Positions 17,619 to 25,732 of a DNA stretch of 64,000 nt are shown here, piece after piece. Both the position numbers and the translations under genes were made by a program. The stretch comes from Bradyrhizobium archetypum (GTDB lineage: Bacteria; Pseudomonadota; Alphaproteobacteria; Rhizobiales; Xanthobacteraceae), in NCBI RefSeq assembly GCF_013114835.1, contig NZ_JAAVLW010000005.1, positions 62,001-126,000 on the forward strand, read 5' to 3'. Position 1 is the stretch's first letter. Every line of letters starts with the position of its first letter. The notes below the pieces were generated by a model. The model did not search any database. It was not told where the DNA came from and saw only the letters and a program-made list of their open reading frames with translations.

Positions 17619-18815
17619 ATGCCCAGACCTGAGCGTACCGCAGCCATTCTCGTCGCAGCCGGCCGCGGGCTTCGCGCCGGCGCCGGAGGACCCAAGCAAT
17701 ATCGCGAGATCGGCGGGCAGACGGTGATCTTCCGCGCCATGCAGGCGTTCTGCCGGCATCCGGACATCTTCGCTGTGCAGCCGGTGGTGAATCCCGATGA
17801 CGCTGCCATATTCAACGAGGCTGTCGCGGGACTGCGCCATCAGCCGCCAACCAATGGCGGAGCTACCCGCCAGGCATCGGTCCATGCCGGGCTCGAGGCG
17901 CTGGCAGCGGAGAAGCCCGACATCGTTCTGATCCACGACGCCGCACGGCCTTTCGTGACCCCGGGCGTTATTTCGCGCGCGATCGATGCTGCCGGCCGAA
18001 CGGGCGCCGCCGTTCCGACAATTCCGGTCACAGATACGATCAAGCAGGTCAGTGATGCAGGTAACGTCGAGGCAACGCCCGAACGTGCAAAGCTGCGAAT
18101 CGCGCAAACGCCGCAAGCGTTTCGCTTCGATGTCATTCTCGATGCCCATCGCCGTGCCGCACGCGAGGGCCGCAGCGATTTCACCGACGATGCGGCGCTC
18201 GCGGAATGGACGGGATTGACGGTGGCGACATTTGAAGGCGATCCTGCAAACATGAAACTGACGACATCAGAAGATTTCATCCGCGAAGAAGCTCGCCTCG
18301 CCGCCCAGCTCGGCGACATCCGGACGGGCACGGGCTACGACGTGCACGCCTTCGGTGACGGCGACCATCTGATGCTATGCGGCGTGCGGGTGCCACATAC
18401 CCGCGGCTTTCTCGCCCATTCCGACGGCGACGTCGGCCTGCATGCCCTCGTCGACGCCATTCTCGGCGCGCTGGCGGACGGCGATATCGGCTCGCACTTT
18501 CCGCCGACCGATCCGCAGTGGAAAGGCGCCGCATCGGACAAATTCCTGAAATACGCCGTCGACCGCGTCACCGCGCGGGGCGGCCGGATCGCCAATCTCG
18601 AAGTCACGATGATCTGCGAGCGTCCGAAAATCGGACCGTTGCGCGACGTCATGCGCGCCCGCATCGCCGAGATTACCGGGCTCGACATCTCGCGCGTCGC
18701 CGTCAAGGCGACGACCAGCGAACGGCTGGGCTTCACCGGCCGCGAGGAAGGCATCGCCGCAACCGCGAGCGCCACCATTCGCTTGCCTTGGAACGACAAA
18801 GGTTGGGGCGAGTAA
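17619..18815 (+). CDS. ispDF: IspDF, bifunctional MEP-pathway enzyme
   Basis: A 398-residue fusion of two steps of isoprenoid precursor synthesis. Residues ~1-230 are the IspD cytidylyltransferase: AAILVAAGRGLRAGAGGPKQ is the CTP-binding loop and IHDAARPFV is visible. Residues ~235-398 are the IspF cyclodiphosphate synthase, with RTGTGYDVHAFGDGDHLMLC and HSDGDVGLHALVDAILGA holding the zinc ligands. ATG 17619 (MPRPERT) is chosen because IspD proteins start there. The ATG at 17550 would add 23 residues with no family match. The fusion is usual in alphaproteobacteria. The pncC-like gene starts one base after its stop. Confidence 0.95.
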   Translation: MPRPERTAAILVAAGRGLRAGAGGPKQYREIGGQTVIFRAMQAFCRHPDIFAVQPVVNPDDAAIFNEAVAGLRHQPPTNGGATRQASVHAGLEALAAEKPDIVLIHDAARPFVTPGVISRAIDAAGRTGAAVPTIPVTDTIKQVSDAGNVEATPERAKLRIAQTPQAFRFDVILDAHRRAAREGRSDFTDDAALAEWTGLTVATFEGDPANMKLTTSEDFIREEARLAAQLGDIRTGTGYDVHAFGDGDHLMLCGVRVPHTRGFLAHSDGDVGLHALVDAILGALADGDIGSHFPPTDPQWKGAASDKFLKYAVDRVTARGGRIANLEVTMICERPKIGPLRDVMRARIAEITGLDISRVAVKATTSERLGFTGREEGIAATASATIRLPWNDKGWGE

Positions 18816-18816
18816 G

Positions 18817-19419
18817 ATGAGCGGCAGCGACGCGCGCGCCCTCTCCCGCTCGCTGCTCGATTTGTGCCGGATGCGCAAGCTGACGATCGCGACGGCGGAG
18901 TCGTGCACGGGGGGCCTGGTCGCCGGCGCGCTCACCGATATTCCCGGTTCGTCAGATGTGATCGACCGCGGCTTCATCACCTACTCCAACGATGCCAAGC
19001 GCGCGATGCTCGGCGTCAAGGCCTCGACGCTTGCAACCTTCGGCGCGGTCAGCAAGGAAACCGCGACCGCTATGGCGGTGGGCGCGCTGGAAAAGGCCGG
19101 CGTCGATCTCGCAGTTTCCATTACCGGCATTGCGGGTCCGGGCGGCGCCACGCCGGGCAAGCCGGTCGGTCTCGTCCATTTCGCGGTCGCCTCGCGCGAC
19201 GGGAAGATCTTGCACCGCGAATTCCGTTTTGGCGCGATCGGCCGCAGCAGTGTGCGCCAGCGCTCAGTGGTGGAGGCGCTGCGCCTGTTGATGGAGCTGG
19301 CGCGCGGCCCGCACCCGCCGGTCAAGCCGCCACGTCAGACCATGAACCGGCTGCGCCCCCGGGTAGCGCGAACGCCACGACGCAGCGCCGTCAAACGACG
19401 CCGGCCGACACGAACCTGA
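18817..19419 (+). CDS. pncC: Nicotinamide-nucleotide amidase (CinA C-terminal / PncC family)
   Basis: A 200-residue protein matching the CinA C-terminal domain, which deamidates NMN to nicotinate mononucleotide in NAD salvage. Motifs are TAESCTGGLVAGALTDI near residue 23, GFITYSNDAKRAML, GAVSKETATAMA and ITGIAGPGGATPGKPVG. The last ~40 residues are basic and Pro-rich (LRPRVARTPRRSAVKRR), an extension past the usual ~165-residue domain. It is co-transcribed with ispDF, with one base between stop and start. It ends seven bases before the convergent ThDP enzyme. Confidence 0.88.
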   Translation: MSGSDARALSRSLLDLCRMRKLTIATAESCTGGLVAGALTDIPGSSDVIDRGFITYSNDAKRAMLGVKASTLATFGAVSKETATAMAVGALEKAGVDLAVSITGIAGPGGATPGKPVGLVHFAVASRDGKILHREFRFGAIGRSSVRQRSVVEALRLLMELARGPHPPVKPPRQTMNRLRPRVARTPRRSAVKRRRPTRT

Positions 19420-19425
19420 AGCCGA

Positions 19426-21099
19426 TCAGGCCTGGGCAGCCAGCGCCTTGGCGCGCGTTTCGCTGAGCGAGCTTACCGGCGTCAAGGCTTCCGGACTGAT
19501 CGAAAGCTCGATGATGGCCGGAAGTCCGCTGGCCACGGCTTCGTCGAAGGCGCGCGCGAAATCCTCCGTTCGATCCACGCGGGCGCCGAACCCGCCGCAG
19601 GCGCGGGCCAGCGCCGCGAAATCGGGATTGGCGAGATCGGTACCGGAGACCCTCCCGGGATAGGTCCGCTCCTGATGCATCCGGATGGTGCCGTACATGC
19701 CGTTGTTGCAGACGATCACGATCAGCGGCAGCCGGTTTTCGACCGCGGTCATGAACTCCAGCCCGGTCATCTGGAAACAGCCGTCGCCGGCGAACGCGAT
19801 GACCATGCGTTCGGGATGCTGCAGCTTGGCGGCAACGGCCGCAGGCAGGCCATAGCCCATCGAGCCCGAGGTCGGGGCGAGTTCGGTGCGATATTGCCGA
19901 TAGCGCCAGAAGCGGTGCACCCAGACGGCATAGTTGCCGGCGCCGTTGCAGATGATGCTGTCATGGGGCAGCCGATCGCTCAAACCACGCACGACCTGCG
20001 AAAGCTGCACGTCGCCGGGCGAATGCGTCGGCTCGGTGAAGGCGAGATAGTCGGCATGCGCCGCCTTGACGTAGTCGGCGCGCGAATGATGCTTAGGCTC
20101 CAGCCGCTTGATCGCAGCCGCAAAGGCTGCACTGCTCGCGACCACACCGAGCGTCGGCGAATAGACGCGGCCGATCTCTTCCGGGTCGGGATAGATATGA
20201 ACCAGTGGCTGCTTCGGCTTCGGAATGTCGAACAGCGTGTAGCCGGATGTGGTCGCCTCCCCCAGCCTCGCGCCAAGCGCGATCACCAGATCACTGTTGC
20301 GGACCCGCTCGGCGATTTTGGCATCGAGGCCAATGCCGACATGGCCGCCATAGCAGGGATGAAGATTATCGAAATAGTCCTGGCAGCGGAACGAAACGCC
20401 GACCGGCACCTCGTGGGCCGACGCAAACGCTTCGAGATCGCGGCGCGCCTGATCGCTCCATCCGCCGCCGCCGACGATCAGGAACGGCTGCTTCGCTTCC
20501 GACAGCAAAGCATGGAATTGCCGCAAGGCGGCATCATCGGGCGCGATCGGAAGCGGATTGTAGGGCGGCGCATCCGGCACATCGGCGGTGTCGGTGAGCA
20601 TGTCCTCAGGCAGCGCCAGCACGACCGGGCCGGGACGGCCCGAGGTCGCGGTGAAGAAGGCGCGCGAAATGAACTCGGGAATTCGCCGCGCATCATCAAT
20701 CTGCGCGACCCATTTCGCCATCGGCCCGAACATCTGGCGATAGTCGATTTCCTGGAACGCTTCGCGCTCCATCATGTCGCGCCCGACCTGACCGAGGAGC
20801 AGGATCAGCGGCGTCGAGTCCTGGAATGCGACGTGGACACCGGAGGAAGCGTTGGTTGCGCCGGGGCCGCGGGTGGCGAACACGATGCCGGGCCTGCCCG
20901 TCAGCTTGCCATAGGCCTCTGCCATCATAGCGGCGCCCCCCTCCTGCCGCGCGTTGATGAACCGCACGCGCTGACTCTGGTACATGCCGTCGAGGGCAGC
21001 CAGGAAGCTCTCGCCGGGCACGCCGAACACGGTGTCGGCGCCGTGCAGGGCCAGTTGCTCGATGAGAATGTGCCCACCGGTTCGAAGTTTTGCGTCCAT
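19426..21099 (-). CDS. Thiamine-diphosphate-dependent enzyme of the acetolactate synthase-like family
   Basis: A 557-residue enzyme with the three ThDP domains. The N-terminal Pyr domain carries GVPGESFLAALDG and the activating Glu in NARQEGGAAMMAEAYG. The central domain is at about 190-330. The PP domain has the GDG-NN cofactor motif (GDGCFQMTG ... CNNGMYGTIRMHQ). It starts at ATG 21099 behind GAGGGGACAAAGACG. It resembles IlvB-like proteins used outside branched-chain amino-acid synthesis, and no regulatory subunit is adjacent. With the 3-hydroxyisobutyrate-dehydrogenase-like gene upstream on the same strand and the FadR-type regulator opposite, I infer a small catabolic operon acting on 2-oxo acids or aldehydes. 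Exact substrate unknown. Confidence 0.85.
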   Translation of the reverse strand: MDAKLRTGGHILIEQLALHGADTVFGVPGESFLAALDGMYQSQRVRFINARQEGGAAMMAEAYGKLTGRPGIVFATRGPGATNASSGVHVAFQDSTPLILLLGQVGRDMMEREAFQEIDYRQMFGPMAKWVAQIDDARRIPEFISRAFFTATSGRPGPVVLALPEDMLTDTADVPDAPPYNPLPIAPDDAALRQFHALLSEAKQPFLIVGGGGWSDQARRDLEAFASAHEVPVGVSFRCQDYFDNLHPCYGGHVGIGLDAKIAERVRNSDLVIALGARLGEATTSGYTLFDIPKPKQPLVHIYPDPEEIGRVYSPTLGVVASSAAFAAAIKRLEPKHHSRADYVKAAHADYLAFTEPTHSPGDVQLSQVVRGLSDRLPHDSIICNGAGNYAVWVHRFWRYRQYRTELAPTSGSMGYGLPAAVAAKLQHPERMVIAFAGDGCFQMTGLEFMTAVENRLPLIVIVCNNGMYGTIRMHQERTYPGRVSGTDLANPDFAALARACGGFGARVDRTEDFARAFDEAVASGLPAIIELSISPEALTPVSSLSETRAKALAAQA

Positions 21100-21203
21100 C
21101 GTCTTTGTCCCCTCCGTCGCGGGATCGCGGATTTTGGACCCGGCTTACTGAATGGCATCGGTGCCAGCAACCGGGATTGTTGCGAACCCTGATATGCCGC
21201 CGG

Positions 21204-22127
21204 TCATGTTCCTTGTTGCGGGGCTTTCGCGCCAACCCGCGCGTCCACGCCGGTCACGGCCTCATAGGCCTTGATGACGGCGGTGCAGGACTCGCCGTCG
21301 TGCCCGAGCAGCGCTGCCTGCCGGTAGGTCTGGTGCACCGCTTCTGCCATGAAGCCCGGCAGGCCCGCCTCCTCCAGCCAGCGCGCATAATAGCGGACAT
21401 CCTTGCGGGCGTTCGCCAGCGACATCAGTGGAGTGAAGTCGCCTTCGAGCGTCGCCTGGCCATAGAGATCGAGCATGCCGCTCTTGGCGCCGGCCGCCGA
21501 GATGATGCCGATTACCTGCGACAGGTCGAGCCCCTCCTTGGCCCCGAGGGCAAAGCCCTCGCACCACGCCGCCACATTGGCGAAGGCGATGTAGTTGTGA
21601 ATGAGCTTGAGGCGAATGGCGTGTCCCAGCGGGCCGATATGGAAGATGTTTTCGGCGTAGAGATTGAAATAGGGCCTGAGGTCGTCGAGCAGGTCGCGCT
21701 CGCCGCCGAACAGCACGTTGACCTTGCCGGCGTCGGCGTGTTTCGGGGTTCGCGTCATCGGCGCCTCGGCGTAGCGACCGCCGGCCGCGCGCACCATGCG
21801 GTCGAGCTTCGCGACCATTTGTGGACTGCCCGTGGTGTGGTCCACGATGATGAACCCCGGCGCCGGACCGGCGAGCAGCCCATCGCCGCAGATCATCAGC
21901 GCCTCAACATCCTCGGCCTCGTTGACGCAAATCATGATGATGCGGCAATTGTCGCGAATTTCCTGAATACCGTTCGCAGCCGTCGCCCCAAACGATTTGG
22001 CGACCGCCACTGCGGCCGGGTTGAGGTCATAGGCGGTGACCGCCACGCCCTTCGCGACGAGGTTTTTCACCAATCCACGTCCCATTCCACCAAGGCCGAT
22101 AAAGCCAACGCGTTCGAATGTCGTCAT
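21204..22127 (-). CDS. NAD(P)-dependent beta-hydroxyacid dehydrogenase (3-hydroxyisobutyrate dehydrogenase family)
   Basis: A 307-residue protein with Rossmann motif GFIGLGGMGRGLVKNL at residues 8-23 and the catalytic Lys in KLIHNYIAFAN (family K-x-x-x-N). The substrate loop, usually DAPVSGG, reads EAPMTRTPKHADAGK, so the substrate differs from hydroxyisobutyrate and tartronate semialdehyde. The last ~15 residues are an extension. It is upstream of the ThDP gene on the same strand with 104 bases between, and divergent from the GntR/FadR gene. Possible roles include reduction or oxidation of a small hydroxyacid produced from the ThDP step; this is inference. Confidence 0.87.
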   Translation of the reverse strand: MTTFERVGFIGLGGMGRGLVKNLVAKGVAVTAYDLNPAAVAVAKSFGATAANGIQEIRDNCRIIMICVNEAEDVEALMICGDGLLAGPAPGFIIVDHTTGSPQMVAKLDRMVRAAGGRYAEAPMTRTPKHADAGKVNVLFGGERDLLDDLRPYFNLYAENIFHIGPLGHAIRLKLIHNYIAFANVAAWCEGFALGAKEGLDLSQVIGIISAAGAKSGMLDLYGQATLEGDFTPLMSLANARKDVRYYARWLEEAGLPGFMAEAVHQTYRQAALLGHDGESCTAVIKAYEAVTGVDARVGAKAPQQGT

Positions 22128-22235
22128 CTCCGGCCTTCCGTTTGGTTTGTCGGTCTCTTGGAATTTCTGGCATTTGCGCGTGGCGGCGTCCCCGCGCCGC
22201 CAGCTTTTTTCCGCTCGGCTACCATGGCCACAGCC

Positions 22236-22244
22236 TGTCTGACA
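22236..22244. promoter_or_regulatory. Candidate FadR-subfamily operator
   Basis: TGTCTGACA is symmetric around its central T and fits the T-GT-N3-AC-A core reported for FadR-subfamily GntR regulators. It lies in the 223-base region between the divergent dehydrogenase gene and the FadR-type gene. An AT-rich stretch (ATTAATTAATT) follows. The short length makes chance likely. Confidence 0.35.
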
Positions 22245-22350
22245 ACCTGATTAATTAATTGCAGCTCTTGGCCTATTTCGATATCCCTGCTGACTGGCGT
22301 GGATTGCAACGGCGCGTTCGCGGGCGAGGCCATCTGGACAGGACGATCTG

Positions 22351-23082
22351 GTGAAATTCAAATCCGTCGAGCGTAGCCCTTCGTTGCCGGAGGAGATTGT
22401 TGCCAGCCTGACCAGCGCCCTGCACGCGGGCGAGCTTCGGCCGGGCGATCGCCTGCCCTCCGAACAGGCGCTGGCGACCGAGTTCGGCGTGGCGCGAACC
22501 GTTGTCCGGGAAGCCATCTCGCAGCTCAAATATGACGGCATCGTCCAGAGCCGGGTCGGCGTCGGCGCCTTCATCGCCCCGCCGCAGGAGCGGACGGCCT
22601 TTCGGATCAGCCCCGCCTGCTTCCAGAAGCGCAAGGAACTGTTGAAGCTGCTGCGCCTGCGCAACGGCGTCGTGATCGAGGTCGCGGCGGACGCGGCGTT
22701 GGCCCGCACCAAACGTGACATCGCCCGCATGGAGGCCATTCTCAAGGAGATGCGGGAGGCGATCGGCGATCGCGAGCACGGCGCCGAGCGTCATTTCGAG
22801 GCCGAACGTCAGCTCATTCACGTCATTGCCAAGGTGGCGGACAATGAGCACGCGCTCAATTTCATCGTCATGATCGACAGCCAGATTGCCGAAAAGCTCC
22901 GCTCAGTGGCCGTCAAGAACACCAAGGCAACCGAACTCGCTGCGGTCGCGATCGAGGAGCAGGCGCATCTGGTCGAGGCCATCAAAAGCGGCGATCCCGT
23001 CGCGGCGCGGGACCAGGCACGCCAGCATTACGACAACGCCGCCCAGCGCCTGGCCGACCGCGCCGATCTCGCAGACGTCTAG
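22351..23082 (+). CDS. GntR-family transcriptional regulator, FadR subfamily
   Basis: A 243-residue regulator from GTG 22351 (ACAGGACGATCTG upstream). The winged helix-turn-helix covers about residues 10-75 (GELRPGDRLPSEQALATEF, then RTVVREAISQLKYDG). An all-helical FCD ligand domain fills the rest, with the usual Glu/Asp and His positions (HFEAERQLIHVIAKV). Such proteins usually repress adjacent carbon-acid catabolic genes and respond to their substrate; here the divergent dehydrogenase/ThDP pair is the likely target. Its TAG overlaps the convergent ratA-like stop by sharing CTAG at 23079-23082. Confidence 0.9.
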   Translation: MKFKSVERSPSLPEEIVASLTSALHAGELRPGDRLPSEQALATEFGVARTVVREAISQLKYDGIVQSRVGVGAFIAPPQERTAFRISPACFQKRKELLKLLRLRNGVVIEVAADAALARTKRDIARMEAILKEMREAIGDREHGAERHFEAERQLIHVIAKVADNEHALNFIVMIDSQIAEKLRSVAVKNTKATELAAVAIEEQAHLVEAIKSGDPVAARDQARQHYDNAAQRLADRADLADV

Positions 23083-23558
23083 CCGGCCTTCGCCGGCCCT
23101 GCCCCGGATTTTCCGTAAATCGCATCCGCCCGTTTTTCGAACGCGGCGGCAAAACGCTGGAACGCGGTGTCGAACATCGTTCCCATCAGCATCGCCAGCA
23201 TCCGGCTCTTGAACTCGTAGGACAGGAAAAACCCGACCTCGCAGTCGGTTTCGGATCTCGGCTCGAACGTCCAGCGGTTCTCGAGATTGCTGAACGGGCC
23301 CTTCAGGTATTCGACCATGATCTTCAGGTTCGGCCGGTCCAGCGTCACCCGGCTGGTGAAGGATTCCCGCACCAGCTTGAACGAGACGGTCATGTCGGCG
23401 ACGACGACCTCCGTGCCATCGGCCTTCGACGTTCGCTGACGGACCCGCAGCGACTGGCACAGCGGCACGAATTCCGGGTAGCGCTCGACATCGGCGACCA
23501 GATCGAACATCTGATGTGCGGTGTGGTGGACCCTGCGCTTGCTGGAAAAGCGTGGCAT
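23079..23558 (-). CDS. RatA/Coq10-family START-domain protein
   Basis: A 159-residue SRPBCC-fold protein: HHTAHQMFDLVADVERYPEF near residues 10-30 and LSYEFKSRMLAMLMG near the C-terminal helix are characteristic. Members carry ubiquinone (Coq10) or, in E. coli RatA, were reported to inhibit ribosome assembly; in alphaproteobacteria downstream of lipA the ubiquinone role is the more likely. It starts nine bases after the lipA stop, and lipA-coq10-like is a common pair. The C-terminus ends AIYGKSGAGPAKAG. The gene overlaps the convergent GntR gene at the stop. Confidence 0.88.
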   Translation of the reverse strand: MPRFSSKRRVHHTAHQMFDLVADVERYPEFVPLCQSLRVRQRTSKADGTEVVVADMTVSFKLVRESFTSRVTLDRPNLKIMVEYLKGPFSNLENRWTFEPRSETDCEVGFFLSYEFKSRMLAMLMGTMFDTAFQRFAAAFEKRADAIYGKSGAGPAKAG

Positions 23559-23567
23559 TTGACGCGC

Positions 23568-24527
23568 TCAGCGGTGCAGTGCAGCCCGCGCCGCCTGCAG
23601 CTTGGCAAAATCCTCGCCCGCATGGTGCGACGAGCGGGTCAGCGGGCTCGCCGACACCATCAGAAAGCCCTTGGTGTAAGCGACCTTCTCGTAGCCCGCG
23701 AATTCGTCGGGCGTCACATAGCGCATCACGGCGTGGTGCTTGCGGGTCGGCTGCAGATATTGCCCGATGGTCAGGAAGTCGACGTCCGCCGAACGCAGAT
23801 CGTCCATCACCTGCAGCACCTCATGGCGCTCCTCGCCAAGCCCGACCATGATGCCCGACTTGGTGAAGATCGTCGGATCGATCTCCTTGACCCGCTGCAA
23901 CAGCCGGATCGAATGGAAATAGCGCGCACCCGGCCGCACGGTGAGATAACGCGCCGGCACGGTTTCGAGATTGTGGTTGAACACGTCGGGCTTGGCCGCC
24001 ACCACCACCTCCAGCGCGCCTTCCTTGCGCAGAAAATCGGGGGTGAGAATTTCGATGGTCGTGGTCGGGCAACGCGCGCGGATGGCGCGAATCGTCTGCG
24101 CAAAATGCTCCGCGCCGCCGTCAGCGAGATCGTCGCGATCGACCGAGGTCACCACGACATGGGTCAGCCCGAGCTTGAAGGTTGCTTCCGCGACATGCTC
24201 CGGCTCACTGGCGTCGAGCGCGCCGGGCATGCCGGTCTTGACGTTGCAGAAGGCGCAAGCTCGCGTGCAGGTGTCCCCCATGATCATGAATGTGGCGTGC
24301 TTCTTGTCCCAGCACTCGCCGATATTCGGGCAGCCCGCCTCCTCGCACACGGTGACCAGGCCGTTCTCCTTGACGATTTTTCGCGTGTCCGCATAGCCGC
24401 GGGTGTTCGGCGCGCGCACCCGGATCCAGTCCGGCTTCGGCGGCGACAGCGCATCCGGCCGGTTCACCTTTTCGGGGTGACGCGGGCGCACCTGGTTGGC
24501 GGAGACGGTATCGACGAGGACGACCAT
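23568..24527 (-). CDS. lipA: Lipoyl synthase
   Basis: A 319-residue radical-SAM enzyme that inserts two sulfurs into octanoyl groups on lipoyl domains. The auxiliary cluster motif C-x4-C-x5-C is in CEEAGCPNIGECW. The radical-SAM CxxxCxxC is in CTRACAFCNVKTG. The C-terminal RSSYHA-like element reads TRSSHHAGEDF. The ATG at 24527 (MVVLVDTVS) is chosen; the upstream ATG at 24554 adds nine residues and is less likely. All expected ligands are present. It is in an operon with the ratA/coq10-like gene. Confidence 0.97.
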   Translation of the reverse strand: MVVLVDTVSANQVRPRHPEKVNRPDALSPPKPDWIRVRAPNTRGYADTRKIVKENGLVTVCEEAGCPNIGECWDKKHATFMIMGDTCTRACAFCNVKTGMPGALDASEPEHVAEATFKLGLTHVVVTSVDRDDLADGGAEHFAQTIRAIRARCPTTTIEILTPDFLRKEGALEVVVAAKPDVFNHNLETVPARYLTVRPGARYFHSIRLLQRVKEIDPTIFTKSGIMVGLGEERHEVLQVMDDLRSADVDFLTIGQYLQPTRKHHAVMRYVTPDEFAGYEKVAYTKGFLMVSASPLTRSSHHAGEDFAKLQAARAALHR

Positions 24528-24685
24528 GTTTAAGTCCGGAAATGGCGAGAACACCTAGCTAATCCGTGTCGCCGACGGCTGCAACCCGGGTTGCGGAGAG
24601 CGCCCGGTGCTGACTCGCGAAACTTGTCAGAACCGTGCAAGATATTGCCGGTTTTCACTGTTCCGCGAATGATTCTCACCTCAAG

Positions 24686-25291
24686 ATGGCTCAAACTCCC
24701 AAGCCTGCCGATCCGGCTGTCCCCCGGCTCGGCAAGCCGCTGAAACGCTCGTTTTTCGACCGCAGCGTGCATGAGGTCGCGCCCGACCTGATCGGGGCGA
24801 CGCTCTTGGTCGACGGCGTCGGCGGCCTCATCGTCGAGGTCGAGGCGTATCATCATCTGGATCCGGCCGCGCATTCGTTCCGCGGGCCGACGTCGCGCAA
24901 CCGGGTAATGTTCGGCCCGGCCGGCTTTGCCTACGTCTACCGCTCCTATGGCATTCATTGGTGCGTGAACTTTGTCTGCGAGGAGGAAGGCTCGGCCAGC
25001 GCTGTGCTGATCCGCGCGCTGCAGCCGACCCATGGTCTGGCCGCAATGCGCCGCCGCCGCGGCCTGCAGGATGAGCGCGCGCTGTGCTCCGGCCCCGGCA
25101 AGCTCTGCGAAGCGCTCGGCATCACGATCAAGCACAATGAGTTGCCGCTGGATCAGCCGCCGCTCGCGTTACATGCGCGGACGGCCAGACCGGAGACCAT
25201 TGTCGGCGTGCGGATCGGGATAACAAAAGCGATCGATCTGCCTTGGCGCTATGGATGGAAGGGATCGAGGTATTTGAGCAAACCGTTTTGA
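24686..25291 (+). CDS. 3-methyladenine DNA glycosylase (AAG/MPG family)
   Basis: A 201-residue base-excision repair enzyme. Motifs include ALLVDGVGGLIVEVEAYHHL (catalytic Glu in the E-A-Y element, read as TLLVDGVGGLIVEVEAY), HSFRGPTSRNRVMFG, AYVYRSYGIHWCVNFVC, and SGPGKLCEALGI. These match the mammalian-type AAG family found in many bacteria. ATG 24686 (MAQTPKPA) is chosen; a GTG at 24635 would add 17 residues. It is divergent from lipA. The C-terminus RYLSKPF is typical for the family, so the gene is complete. Confidence 0.93.
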   Translation: MAQTPKPADPAVPRLGKPLKRSFFDRSVHEVAPDLIGATLLVDGVGGLIVEVEAYHHLDPAAHSFRGPTSRNRVMFGPAGFAYVYRSYGIHWCVNFVCEEEGSASAVLIRALQPTHGLAAMRRRRGLQDERALCSGPGKLCEALGITIKHNELPLDQPPLALHARTARPETIVGVRIGITKAIDLPWRYGWKGSRYLSKPF

Positions 25292-25396
25292 AGGGTGGGC
25301 TGCGTCAACATCAATTGCTGTCGTCACCGCGAACGCGGGTGATCCAGTACGCCGCGACTTATCAATTCCATCACTGCTGTCTCTGGAATACTGGAT

Positions 25397-25449
25397 CGTC
25401 CGCCGGAGCCTGTCATCGGGCGCGCATTCGCGCGACCCATTGGCGGACG
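25397..25449. repeat. Palindromic repeat, family A copy 1
   Basis: CGTCCGCC at 25397-25404 and GGCGGACG at 25442-25449 are inverted arms. The 18 bases at 25404-25421 (CGGAGCCTGTCATCGGGC) occur identically at 47722-47739. It lies in the 440-base gap between the glycosylase and the molybdopterin subunit, which holds no convincing gene. Confidence 0.7.
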
Positions 25450-25534
25450 GAGACATTTGAATGTGCGTCTGCATTCTCGCGACATGAACTGCCCGAGGCT
25501 TGCCTGAAACTTTCTGCCCTCTCCTGGCGAGAGG

Positions 25535-25646
25535 GCGCAGGGAATGCCGGGTGCCGGCTGGCACCCGTGGTCTCGTGTGCAAATGCACTTAAGAAGTGCG
25601 CACACGAACATACAGGTACAGCCGGAGCAGCCCGGCATTCCTGCGC
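25535..25646. repeat. Long nested palindromic repeat element
   Basis: The outer arms are near-complementary: GCGCAGGGAATGCCGGG starts at 25535 and CCCGGCATTCCTGCGC ends at 25646. The next arms are GCCGGCTG (25553-25560) and CAGCCGG region (25619-25625). Inner arms CGTGTGC (25574-25580) and GCACACG (25600-25606) flank an innermost pair TGCACTT/AAGTGC. The whole element could fold into one long stem. I recall similar intergenic elements from Bradyrhizobium but could not check. Confidence 0.75.
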
Positions 25647-25732
25647 GATGGGTTGACGGGGCCTGACATGATTTCTGAACATCAGAAGTGATTTGCCCCA
25701 CCGGATGACCTGCCTGACTCTTCAGGTGAGAG

